The notes under the pieces were generated by a model, which saw only the letters and a list, made by a program, of their open reading frames with translations, did not search any database and had not been told where the DNA came from. Source: Sipunculus nudus (lineage: Eukaryota; Annelida; Sipuncula; Golfingiida; Sipunculidae). Taken from it: 64,000 nucleotides of DNA. Position numbers and translations under genes: made by a program. Location of the stretch: the NCBI GenBank assembly GCA_026874595.1, contig CM049311.1:5183676-5247675 (forward strand). The letters are read 5' to 3'. This document shows, piece by piece, positions 36,610 through 48,664 of the stretch; positions within the stretch are counted from its first letter, which is position 1; every line of letters starts with the position of its first letter.

Positions 36610-38655
36610 ATGTGTCATGGCGCGGTCGTGTATGTAAACTTGGAAGCCGGAAGCCGGAAACCAACGAAAGCAGTTTAAAGCATATACAAAATGCTAACGC
36701 TTCAATACCGTTTTGTTTTTTCCCCGATAGAATAAGATCTTTTTTTATCATTCTGTGAAGAATAATAGTTATCCATTGTTTAATCTGAACGTTATGGAAG
36801 ATTTTGTGCTCGGAAGCCATCTCGGAAGTTAGTCAGAAGTGCTTGGATGTTATCCAATGTGTATAACTCGGAAGTCACAGAGACGCACTGTGCCCAAAAT
36901 GCAGTTTCATTATAATTATAGTTGCATGCATATATTAAAATTGCTTATGCATGATTCTGCTTTTAATGGGTGTATAATGCAAAACATGATACATAATCGG
37001 AAAACTATAAGTTCTAATTTTTTTATTTGTAAATTTAATATATATCTCTATATATATATATATCGTCCGTGTTATTATCGAGTAAAGTGTGATAACGGAA
37101 ACTTTTCCTATCTCATTATACTAGTATATATTTGGATGCTCTCTCAGTGGAGTAAATCACCAATTTATGAATTGGAAAGTAATAAATATAATAATGACAT
37201 TGCTAGGGAATAAAAAAAGTAATCTGGAAAAGAAATGAAAATTAAGAGATATTACGTCTGAACGGGCTTGCGCCCTCTATGGATGCACCACTGAATAATA
37301 AATATGGTATAATTAACCCTTGTACGGCATTAAAATACAGTTATAAATTACGATGTCAATCAAAATAAAATATAGTAATATATTTTCCATACGTTGAACA
37401 TATATGAAAATTCAATATATCCCAGAAGGTCATCGCTCGAACAAACATACATGTATCATATGCAAAACGAAATGTCTTTCAATATGTTAGAGTTCAACGA
37501 TATTTTAAAAAAATGTTACATTTATATTTTAGAAAAGGGATACAACAGTCCAGATAATATATAACATACTGATACATGTATTATTATAAAATCTGATCGA
37601 TTTACGAATTTAAGCAAATATTTTTTAAAACTAAAATTAATTCTTTTTCAAGTTTTTGACTCTTTCTTTCAAACTTTATCAGTCTCGATATTTATATTAT
37701 ATTAATTTCACTCCTAATGTTTCAACATCACATTTCAACTTCAAATATATGGATATTTATTAATATATTAAAGTATGTTTGCAACTGATTGCATGATAAG
37801 GGCATATAACCAGAATGTGCACCCTTCAACTTCATATTACTGTACGCTTACAAGGATCTCGATAAGAAAGTACAATTTTGTTTATATAATATATATATAA
37901 ATGCAACCGGACCATGAAATGTAAAATATAATTTGGCATAAAAAAGTATTACATAAGAGATAAGAGTCTAAGAGATTCATAATACTGATGAATTTTTTTG
38001 GTCAATGGAAGAGGAAAATGTTTTTCAATTTATACATTAAAAATAAAATATTTTGTTCGAAACAACTTGTAAAAACATTAACTGGACGGTTTTTTGGTTA
38101 TGTCAAATTTTTTTTAATCTCTATAATATTATCAGGGTGATTTTTATAGGGGCACATGTATAAAATATTATCAAAACCTTTATTTTTTTCATGTTTCCAT
38201 CAACATAAAATGTGGTAACAGCGTAAAATATTGATGAGTTAAAATAATCTTGTTTTACAAAATGAAATAAAATATCAATATAATATATTATTTTAAAAAA
38301 AAACAGCATCATGAATGTTACAAAACAGATTGAATTTATGAAAAATACATGATACTGAAGAAACTGAAAATGCTTGACACGTTTGCTGACGATATGATGA
38401 CCAGTGCATCTGCCAATACTGGCTTCCGAGTTTTACACATTTGGACCATAACTGGGCATTTCCGAGCAAAAAATAGTCATTAACTTCGGATGGATAACTT
38501 TGATTATTTTACATGATGATAGAAAAGACCTTATTCTATCAAATAAAAATAAAAAAGGTACTTTCCATTGATGTAGTAGCATTTTAATTATGCTTCGATC
38601 AATGCTTTAAAAAAGTCCTTGCTTCCGACTTCGGACTTCCGAGTTTTACACATAG
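36610..38655. mobile_element. 2 kb terminal-inverted-repeat element in LSD1 intron 1
   Basis: The left arm (about 36620-36870) and the complement of the right arm (about 38410-38655) share ordered blocks: TGTGTAWAACTCGGAAG, AACTCGGAAGYCCGAAG-like ends, GGATAACT, and GATCTTATTCTATC. Arms of about 250 bp in inverted orientation flank about 1.5 kb of AT-rich sequence with no gene. Exact termini and target duplication could not be set. Confidence 0.65.
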
Positions 38656-39674
38656 CCGTTTGGAAATCCCCTACCGGAAGTTATGATTCTCCCGCTGACA
38701 GACGTGGAGACGAGTTTTTCGAGTAAAACCAGCCTCAGAATTAAAAACTGCTGCACGTTTACACGTAAGGGAACCGTGGATGTAATAATTATTATTTTCC
38801 CCAACAGAATAACGTCACTTTATGTCTTAACTCAGGAAAATGACAGTTCGAGAAGTGGATGAAAATGAAAAAGTAGTGTCAGAAATGGCGTGCACATCTG
38901 CACATACTAGAATTGATGCGAACCCAATAGCTTGTACTGTCACCCCATCGTCTTCAGTTCATCTAAAATCGACGTTTGGGGTGACAAGCTGTCGCTAACA
39001 GTGGCCCTGAAGCCCGTGTTCTATGGTGACTCCAAAATATATATCAAGATTTATGCAAACACTTATGGATATCCATGTAGGTATCTCAGTGCTGCTGCAC
39101 CAGTGCTGGGAAAATGGTGATCACTGCACTCATGACATAACCTTTGAATGTTTATTTGTGATGCTCATGTTTTGAACTGTTTTCCATATTAGGTATCAAA
39201 ATAAAGCTTAGAATTTATTCTTTCCGTTGATATATTGCATTATATGAAGAAAACGAACATTCGATCTTTTTTAAAGAGGTTTATGTTTGCTGTTTAAGCA
39301 CTGCGGCAGTAAGCGTGAGCGGTGCTGTGCGACTGCTTACAAAATATGGTTCGATTCTTTTACGTTTAGCGTCATCGCCGTGTGTCAGAGGTGTTTAACA
39401 TAGTTAAAATATGAATCTCCGGATTCTGGGCCGCATTTTCGTATAAAACACAATGCGGTACTGACCCTAGAAATAATAATAAATTGCAATTTAAAACTTT
39501 GAAACGGTCATTTTAATTGCTTTTATTAATATTTTGGGTAAAATTTTATATCAATTTGATGGTTAAAGTCTTGACAATGCAAAATTAATACGTTCGAAGC
39601 TAACGGGAGAATCGCGGACGCGCTACAGCTTAAAATCTGCGAAGCAGTTTGCACCCAATTTGACCCCGAGCAAC
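38656..39674 (+). other. LSD1 intron 1, possible unassigned exon
   Basis: A 53-codon frame from an ATG at about 38840 (MTVREVDENEKVVSEMACTS) has protein-like composition and sits in a locally CG-richer patch, but no partner exon or clear donor was found. It may be upstream sequence of the transposase-like gene that follows. Nothing else was recognised. Confidence 0.3.
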
Positions 39675-39759
39675 ATGGCGCCTGCCAGTCACGGTGATCC
39701 AGCCCCGCTTGAAAAATGCGACGATGACACCTTTATGGACAAGATATTTGACTTTATTG
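39675..39759 (+). pseudogene. Transposase-like gene, 5' coding exon
   Basis: The ATG in CAACATGGCG opens a frame MAPASHGDPAPLEKCDDDTF, then MDKIFDFIG, ending at the donor G|GTAAGG. The acceptor TTGCAG at 40318 restores the same frame (DFIG then DENLGKLKQKF). The exon is intact. It shows that the element or gene was transcribed and spliced on the same strand as LSD1. Confidence 0.65.
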
Positions 39760-40318
39760 GTAAGGAACTGGTTGAATCTTTACATAAAATATTATTTACA
39801 TTGCTTAGTAGTAGAAATAATAGTAAAATATTTTATAGTTTGTTGAAAAAAGTCCCGATAATGAGCAGCGTGGTTTGAAGAGACATTCAAACTGTGGCCT
39901 GTCATTAAAATTATTTTAGCAGTAATAGTGTGTACAACGGGAAATTCTTGGGAGATAACCATATTTAAGGTGTTTCCGAATCGAAATATTACGCCATGAT
40001 ATTGCAAAAATATATAAAATTAATTAGAGGGGGTTGCAAAGATGATGTAGTGCGGACGGGTTGTTTTGACAGGTGAGCGATAATTTGAGAAGCTAGGGAC
40101 GCTGTTCAGTCAAGTTGCAAAATGATCATGGGTTAATAACAAAGATTTTTTTAGGGTTTTCCAATTTATTTCATATATTCTTTGACTCTACATTCTTGAT
40201 TTAATTAATATTGAGTATGAGAAACTTGGAATTTGCAGTAACATATTTTATTAACTAATTTAGAATTATTATAGATAAGCAGTAAGCAGTGAGAACATTT
40301 TTTCTTCTCTCCTTGCAG

Positions 40319-43300
40319 GTGATGAAAATCTTGGTAAACTGAAACAAAAATTTCTGACAAAGGGCCAGGGAAGAAGGCCAAATCTGCCACCTATTCAGCG
40401 CTCAAATAAAACAATTCTTCAGTTTTATTGCCTGAAACTACAATCAAACCGATCGTGGAACGATTTGTCTAGGTGGATGAATGAAGTTTTCCCAGAGTTC
40501 CCAAGAAGCAGGTTCAGAAATTTGACAGAAAACTGTTTCAGTAGCCAAACAGTTGTACCAGGAAGAATTTGAGAAGTTTAAGGAGTATTGTTCTGAGGTT
40601 CATGACTTCAATTATATTGGCCCATTTTGTGAGAAAGTGGGACTCAACAGACCTGTCGTAATCAAACTTTGTGAATGTGATGATGATGAAGTAGCAAATA
40701 ATATCAGCAAACAGCAAATAGTGAATGGACTTGTACTGGAAATTTATGAATTTGTCAGTCATGAATGGAACACAAGTCTTATTGAAAGAATATGGAAAAA
40801 ACTCCAACCAGGTCTCAAACTTGATCATAAGTTCTGCAAAAATCTCAAGAAAAAATATGCCAAAGAACGGAAGTCAACAGTTAAGGGAACCAAATTCCTG
40901 AATTCTGTGTGTGCAGTTGTGTCTGGTGTTCCTGCTTCTAAATCTGCAGTACAAAGTCAGACAGACCAGAACCGTGTAGGATTTTGTAAAGCCAAAGGGG
41001 AATTAGAGCATATGCAGTTTGAAAACAAGGAACTTCATGATCAAGTGCAAGCCTTGACAGAGCTCCCAAAAGAGAAAGATGACTTCTTTCCAAACTTAAA
41101 TCAAAATTGGAAATATCTGAAAATCAGGTTACATCTTATGAGAAGTCTGTAAAAAAACTCAGATGCTCAGTTGGTGAACTTAGTGGAAAACTGAAAAAAA
41201 ACAACTGAAAAATGTAATCAGATTCGTCATTCTGCACGTTACATGAGACTGTCAAGGAAAGAAAATGATATTCAAAAATGAGAGAACAAAATTGAAGCAT
41301 TAGAACAAATGACCAGTGTTGAGAAGATGATGGAACACAAACGCAAGATCAAATTGCTTCAGACATCTGTTTCTAACAAAAAAAAGTGTTGTTCAAACCT
41401 TGACACTAGAGAACCAAGAATTGAGAAAGGAAGTAGATCAGCTCAAGAAAGAAAATTCCACCATTCAGTCGGAGCTGGACATTACAAATTCAGAAAAACT
41501 AGAAACAAGGGTTAACAGGAACCAGTTCTCAGGAAATTTGGAAAAGTGTGTTATGGCTTTGGTGGGGGAATGTGATGTTCCCTCAACAAAAGTTTCAGTT
41601 GTCATAAAAACTATCTGTCAGGAGCTGTTTAACAAAATTGTACATTTGAGTGAACTGCCCTGTCCTAACACAGTTGTAAATATGCTTGTAAGGGCACATG
41701 TGCTTAGCAAGTTTCAAGTTGCTGAAACAATTGGAAATTCTAAAAGATGGGACTTGCATCATGATGGAACTAGCCGTGATCATAAAAAGATCCTAGGACA
41801 CCAGGTGACATTAGATGATGGCACCTCACTTTCAGCCGGTTTCACTGGGATGGCCACAGAGGACAGCCAGACTTTGTTGGATGCTGCAGTTGGAATGATG
41901 ACAGAGTTGGCAGACATTTATAGCACAGAAGAGAGTGAGGCTGTGTATAAGTCTTTCCTGGAGAAAATGTTTGCCACAATGAGTGATAGAGCAGCTGTCA
42001 ATAAATGTTTTAACACAACAATGAACACTTATCGCTAAACAAAGTTAGGAGAAGAATCGGACTTGCATTTTCTATTCTGCAATGTGCATTTTCTCTTGGG
42101 TCTTTCAAATGAAACTGAGAAAATGCTGAAAAATATTGAAAAGGGTTTTGAAGAGCCTCTGGGCCATGACAAGGAAAGCTGCTTTGCAAGATTCAGCTCT
42201 TCATCTGAGTCAGCCACAAGCCGATATGTTAGAACAGCTTGTGCTGTTTTTGGACCAAGAGGCGATGAAAAAAATGGATGCCGTGAACAGTGGGAGGCAT
42301 TTTGTAGTGAACTGTTACAGGAGAAATCATATGTCACAAGCTACAGACAAAACAGATTTAATAACTTCTTTCAAGGTGCTGCAGGATTATATTACCACAA
42401 AGAAACAATTTTGAATTTCCTGTCAAATTACAAGGTAAAGCCCAATTTAAAGCTGCAAAGTGTTTATCTGGACTCAAAATGTGATCAACTACAGTCTCTG
42501 GTGCGTGCTCTTGGACTTGTGTTCTACAAAATTACAGGACCGTTTTGGCAGTTGTTGCAATCTAACACTCAGTATGTTGACTTTCACAAATACATTCATC
42601 AGATGTTGCAGTGTTTTGAAAAATGGAGCCTGGATGCAAGTCCTTTATTGGATGAAGAATTGCCAGGCAACTTTATAGATTTCAAACTTCCAACCGACAC
42701 AGTGTTGAAATGTTTATGTAAAAATGATGGGAAACTTCCTGATGTGAAATGGCATTGGAAAAATTAATGTCAGGCTTTGTTGCTGTTACCGTGCGACAGT
42801 TGGATGACTTTCTGCCCGGTGGAAGGTACAGTTTTGAGAAAGGTGTACCCTCAGAATTGCGAGATAGCATGAGCCATTGCAAACTGACCAACCTCATGAG
42901 GGAAAATGAATTTGGAGATTTGGACTTCAGTCAGTTTCAATGCAGGCATGCTTCAATGCACTTCCACTCAGGCGTGCAGATGGTAAAACAGAATCGGACA
43001 ATATCAGAATGGCTGAAGTCCAAATCTCAACAGGAACAGGAGAAGCTGCTACGTATGGCCAAAGAAAAAAGTGTTAAACTTCGTGAAAAACACAGAAGTC
43101 ATGAAAAGGAAATAGTAAGGAAAACAAAAGAAAGACTTGAAAATGTTCAGGCAGAGAAAGAAGCACGGAAAGCATGTTCAAGGCAGCAGCTTCTACAGAA
43201 GGTGAGGAGTTATGGAGGACCAGTAACTTCCCGTGATCAACTGAATGCTGTATTGAGGGACATGGATTCTTCAAATGCAAAACTGGATATTATAAAAAAT

Positions 43301-43903
43301 GAAATACGCTACATAAAGGAATTTCTAAATGTGAAGGACAAAAGATTAATCTTTGCCAAGAAGGGGATTGAAGAGCTAACAGAAGCATTGTTTGCTGTTA
43401 GAGGAACATATAGTTTATCAGAGATACAGGATCATGAAGAACAGGTGCATGATATTGTACTTGAGTCATCAAATCATGCAGGAACAACATGGCAATGCAA
43501 AAGGAAGAGACATTCCAGCGGGTCTTCTACTGATGATTCAGCCAGTGACATAGATAGTGAGGAACTCCCTGCAAAAAGAACAAAATGTCTATATGAATTT
43601 GGAAAATATAGGTTTGATCGCCAAGGTGTTTGGATAGCTGTGGCGTATGAACAAGATTTTTTATTGGACAAGTGACAGAAGTCTACAGCCCTTCCTGTGG
43701 GCAGGTGCAGTTTCTTAGTAGAGGCTATAAAGATGTCTTTAAATAGGGTATTAGACATAGATGACATCAATTCAAAGTTTGTAATTAGCTCTGATGTGCA
43801 CATTGAGACAAATAACAATGGCCGTACATGGTTCTCACCTGAAATGAACAAAATATGTGAAGCGTATAGTGAATTTAAATCTGTTTATTTCAAGGATATT
43901 TGA
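40319..43903 (+). pseudogene. Transposase-like pseudogene body (RNase H-fold, coiled coil, C-terminal barrel)
   Basis: The order is as follows. An N-terminal region (RSWNDLSRWMNEVFPEFPRS) and a helical segment (40553-40900) come first. A coiled coil of about 150 residues follows (41000-41520, for example LENQELRKEVDQLKKENSTI). Next comes a beta-hairpin-like core WDLHHDGTSRDHKKILGHQV (41746-41805), then MSDRAAVNKCFN (41979) and LHFLFCNVHFLLGL (about 42063). A helical C-terminal part follows, then a Lys/Glu-rich helix (43000-43160). A small barrel-like tail WIAVAYEQDF closes the gene (43630). Asp, then S-D-R, then C-N-x-H is the pattern of hAT/KDZ-type RNase H-fold transposases; the exact family is unassigned. 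Lesions: frameshifts near 40527, 41085, 41200, 41390, 42757 and 43650, and stops near 41279, 42036 and 43723. It is not a working gene as assembled. Confidence 0.75.
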
Positions 43904-45321
43904 TTCCCTTGAACTTGCTGAAACATGTATTCTTTGTAAATAATGTTCATGATGGAAATTATTTATGCTATACAGTTGTGAGGGGAACCAGATGGACAAT
44001 TACTTGCAAAGCCTCACAAGGTTTAATGGAAGACCACTGGTCCATTAATTGTATAATTAAGGAAATTTAAATTATTTAATTGTCTTAGGAATTGTTGTTT
44101 TGTTTTTTTTGTAGAATATATATGTGTGTACTTGATAGCCAATTGTTTTGTGAACATTTTGATACCAAATTGAAGGATCTGTAAAGAAAATTTAAGGAAA
44201 TATGTGTGAAACCATGTCCAAATTACCACAGATTTTGGTAAATTTAATGGATAAATTCAATGTTATTTAATATTTATAAAACAAAATGCATTTTGTATCT
44301 CCGGTATATGATAGCCTTGGCTTTTGTTATCATTTTAAGACTAAAAGTAGGTGGATATGATGAAAATTGGTTGAGATATGAGAAAAGATGTAACTAGACA
44401 TAACGGCAGACGACGGAACACAAGCTGGATTTGAAAAAAAATTAACTTTTAAAATTTGAATTTGCAAAATGTATTGAATAATTCTATCTGGAAAAAAATA
44501 CACTTAATGCACCATATCAAAGGGGCATGTTCTGTGAATTTCATGATTTTTGTATCATTATTTATTAAATTATTCAACTTTGAAATTGTTAATTTTGCTG
44601 TTTTACCATATTAAGCACAATAATGGTCCAAAATGGGTCATTTCTTAAATTTTCAAATGGACATAACTTTAAAACTGTTTCAGATATCTTCAAGTGCAAA
44701 ACATCATTGAATTTGTTTTTGCAGGGGCTTTCAAATGAACATAATGTCTTGTGAATAAAGCAAAATTATCAAATATGGTTGAGATACCCAATCCATGTTT
44801 TACATGTATGCAATGAAGAAAGTAAGAAACAGTCTCTGTCACAGATTAAAGAAGCAGCAAAATCAAGGTACAAGCAGCTGAATATAGTCCCATTTTCTGC
44901 TACAACAGTTGTTGAAGCTTTTCTATATTTACACTATAATTAAAATGACAATGTCAGATTTCAAGAAAACAAGTGTGATTGACAGACTTTATTCCCATAT
45001 TTCTTAACTGAAACCCTGAAAAAAAGTTCAAAGGGTATGTTCATCTAGTATGTATTGTGCCCATCTTGTGGGATCTGGAATTGTTCCTGGCCATTCTAGA
45101 GGTTATTTTTTTGCCCCTTCCCCCTGAGACCTAATGGTTTGTTTATAAATTCCCCCCTCAGCTATTAACAGAAAAAAGCCCCTGACCAAAATGGCCTGAA
45201 GTCAGTGTTGTTGTGTGTGCCTGCGCTGGAATTGTGGCCTGTATGAATGATGTCAGTCTTTAATGGAAGGTGAACGACACATGAAAAGGGTTTTAAACAT
45301 TCAACATTACTGTGTATAATT
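43904..45321 (+). other. LSD1 intron 1, no gene
   Basis: AT-rich sequence after the transposase-like pseudogene, possibly its 3' non-coding part up to about 44900. I found no inverted terminal repeat matching the 39 kb side. Confidence 0.45.
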
Positions 45322-46414
45322 GTATCGCCAGACATAGTCTGGAGATACTATGGTTTAGGCACGGTTGCGCCGCCGCCGCCGCAGAGATTTCTTTTGGACA
45401 CAATAACTCAAAAAATATTTCAAGGATCTTTTTCAAACTTGACACATTTATAGATATAGGTGAGAGGAAGAAGCCTATTTAAAATGGGGTCATGACCTCA
45501 ACTAGGAGAGTGACCTTGACCTTGAATAGATCCATTTTTGGGGAAAATCACACAAATTCTTAAATATCTAAAGAATCTTTCATGGATTTATCCAAAAATC
45601 AAGTTGGACAAAGATCTTGGATAGTGATGTCATGTACCGGAAACTGATGGTGTCACCTAGTATCCTTTTCTTGTTTTTGTGCCGTTTAATACCCCCATCA
45701 TTGCCACTTGACAGTACTTTTAGCATCACAAGTCAAAAACTGATTGACAGATTTCTTTAATATTATGCATGTACATAGGTATGGGTAATGGGATGATGTA
45801 TATTAAAATTGGGGTCATGACCTTTCCTTTGAGAGTGGCTTTGACCTTGAATATTACCATATATGGTGAAAATCACATAAAATCATGAATATCTTAAAAA
45901 GGGAGGCATGGATTGGTCCAAAAATCAAGTTGATGAAAGATCTTGGATAGTTTTGTCTTTTGCAGAAGATAGGTGGCGCCACCTGTTGTCCTTTTCTTGC
46001 CTTTGAATACCCCATCATTGCCACTTGACAGTATATACTGTGAGCATTATAAGTCAAACAGTAATGGACAGATTTCTTTCATGTTATGCATGTATATAGA
46101 TATGGTTTATGGAATGAGGTATACTTAATTTTAAATTTAATTTTAAAATTTAATTTAATTTAAGTTTTTTTTTCAAATGTTGGATATTTTGGAATGCAGT
46201 TTTTTTCTAAAACAAGTTACTCCAAACATACATATACAACTCAATACATCATTAAATATATACTTCTATTTATACATAACCTTTTACATTACAATTGCCT
46301 TCACTTTAAATGTTTCTATATTTTTTACAAATGTTTCTCACATTCATTGCTAAAATACAAATACATCACATTATATCAACAAAATTCCACAAAACTTCAT
46401 TTGTCTGGCGATAC
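45322..46414. mobile_element. 1.1 kb element with hairpin end and 12-bp perfect inverted termini
   Basis: It starts with the imperfect hairpin GTATCGCCAGAC-ATA-GTCTGGAGATAC (45322-45348). It ends with GTCTGGCGATAC (46403-46414), the exact complement of the first 12 bases. Internally, a GCCGCCGCCGCCGC tract is followed by two diverged tandem units (about 45400-45700 and 45710-46020: TTTCTTT...CATGTACATAGGTATGG, GGGGTCATGACCT, AGTTGGACAAAGATCTTGGA). It contains the palindrome AGGTGGCGCCACCT (about 45972). It has no protein. Confidence 0.75.
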
Positions 46415-47558
46415 TATGGCACCAGCGGTGCCAAGAAATGTCTAGTTTGATTGTTTGTACCCGCTCCCGCCGAACAGTGGACATTAATTTGGGTTAGTCT
46501 GTCTGTCTGTCACATTTTCATTTCCAAGAATTACTTTCCTAAATATTATCTGATTTCATTCAAACTTGGGTCACTATTTGCTCTCATGCATACCTTGGTT
46601 TGGATTGGTTTTGGAGTTCTGTCTGAAAATTTATCACTAGCTCCAAAACCAAAAATATAATTTTGGTCCCAATTCACATAAAAAATTATGACGTGGAGAC
46701 ATCTTCGGGGGCCATGAAAACTAAAACACATCCACTATGACATTTGAAGACATCTTCAGGGCAAAATACAAAACGAAAACAGAAATTGAGAAATGAGAAG
46801 GCAATCATGAACAACAACAAGAGGCACAAGCAAAGGACTTAAATTCCAAGAATTTGCTTGTTTCATCTTTTTTTATAATCTGTAAAAATGTGACAGATGT
46901 TAATCACTGGGTATGTTGTACATTATGTATGCTGATTGACTCAATTTACATTTTATGAGTTTCTGAAAATGAAGTAGCTTTTCTCTTAAAGTTTATTTTT
47001 ATTACTTGGATATTGTTTAAAATGTCTGTACTGGAGGTTATTATATGGAGGTAAAACATTCCTATTTCCCATTAATTGTCAACCATTTGCCAACAGGGGC
47101 ATTTAAATATTGGAAATGTATGGACATATGGCAGGGACCTGCATGTGAATGACCAGCCCTGACTTGTATGACTTGTTTTGAATGCAAAAAACAAAAAGGT
47201 ATGGTTCTTGGGCACAGTCCACGTCAATTTGAACCCCTTGCACCATATTCAACTTTCAAGAAAATAAAATAATACAATTTTGAAAAGATTTCCTTTGTAC
47301 ATGTTATGTGGTGACTTCACATGTTTAGCAAATTATTCTAATATTATCATGCTTTCCCCTGATCATATGACATTTTAATCGAATCGTACAAAAATAAAGG
47401 TTGAAAAAATCACAATGATTTCTGAAAGAAAAAATCTCTGAGAACCATACTTTTTTTCTGAATATATTAGATTTAATATATCCATTAACTATTGATAATC
47501 CATGATATTCCAGTTTAAAGTTAGTTTTTTGCCACATCAAAGTTTCTCATATGTTCAG
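46415..47558 (+). other. End of LSD1 intron 1
   Basis: At 46450-46580 there is CCCGCTCCCGCCG, a GTCTGTCTGTCTGTC tract and CATTCAAACTTGGGTC, the same order of motifs as in the neighbouring hairpin-type elements. The rest is AT-rich with no feature. The acceptor is CATATGTTCAG. Confidence 0.5.
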
Positions 47559-47730
47559 GTTGAGTACAAAGAGATGGATGAACAGCTGGCTAACCTGTCG
47601 GAGGACGAGTACTTCTCAGAGGAAGAGAAGAAAGAGAAAGTGGAGAAGGAAAAGCCCCCCATCATCGTCAAACCCCCACCTCCCCCGGAACCAGAGATTG
47701 AGGAGGAGAGCGAGAACGATGACCCAACAG
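47559..47730 (+). CDS. KDM1A: LSD1 exon 2
   Basis: Encodes [20 protein letters not shown], then a Glu/Lys-rich stretch, then [20 protein letters not shown]. It matches the conserved [23 protein letters not shown] block and Pro-rich linker that precede the SWIRM domain of LSD1. Ends in phase 1 at CAG|GTAACT. Confidence 0.95.
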
Positions 47731-48189
47731 GTAACTCAGTATGTCAGAACAGAATCAGTATTGAAGGGCCATATCCCAGAATCTGAGGTCTGTTAACTAA
47801 AGAATGATCCCCTGTATCTTTATTAAAAATATCCCAGAAAACATCAGTCCCAACACTCATAGGCTGAGTGTTTATAACATGGTGGGCCCATGAAAATTAC
47901 CAAACATTCAGCAAAGACATCTGGCGGCAACTCTGACAACCCAGATTTTTATATTTAAGCATGTTTTGGAACTAGCGTCCTTTCAGGTTCCACAAATCTG
48001 CAACCAACCACCTTAGGGTATATGCTTTTTATGTTTGTCAACATAAGCACATGTACGGTACCATGTTTACCAGAAGCTTTAAATGAACAAGCTCAAAATC
48101 TGTGACAGAGGCATGATGAGAGCTTTTCTCAACAGGAATTATTTCACCCTAAACATAAATAACATGAAGATATCACTGTGATTGTTTAT

Positions 48190-48460
48190 TGTTGGGAAGG
48201 TGTAAAGGAGCCTTGGCAGCTGAAGTGGTAAAACGCTTGGCTCTCTCTGCTGGTGACCCTGGTTCCATCCTCAGAAGTTGCCGTGAGAGTGGGTTGAACT
48301 GGCCTGTCACAGTCGATGCTTTTCTTCAGGTCTTCCCGTCTCCTCCCCCTCTGCAAACTACTCAATGCCACCATCCCAGTGATGGAGAGTGCCTCATATT
48401 ACGTCAGTATGAGATGAAAGGGTTAACGGACAGTCTGTAGGAAATATTCACAAATACAGA
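48190..48460 (+). repeat. tRNA-derived SINE, diverged copy
   Basis: AGCTGAAGTGGTAAAACGCT, then GCTGGTGACCCTGGTTCCAT, GAGAGTGGGTTG, and GATGGAGAGTGCCTCATATT follow the order seen in the cleaner copy at 62010-62250. The B-box position is degraded (GGTTCCATCCT). Confidence 0.75.
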
Positions 48461-48532
48461 TCACCTAGAAATATCCGTTTATTCCAGTGAAACCTTCACA
48501 CTATAGACTCAGTACATCCAGCATGGATGCCG

Positions 48533-48650
48533 GTCAAAACAAATACAAACCTTAAACCCCAACCCTTGGTGCATGCTAGAGTCCTATTGGCCAATCATTA
48601 ATGTAGAGGGATTTCCATACTTTACGGTAAGCCGTAAACACACCACCCAA
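48533..48650 (+). repeat. 118-bp direct repeat, copy 1
   Basis: Nearly identical to 49553-49670, starting GTCAAAACAAATACAAACCT and ending AAACACACCACCCAA. The two copies bracket the decayed gypsy fragment at an offset of exactly 1020 bp. Confidence 0.95.
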
Positions 48651-48664
48651 GCATCAGGTAATAT

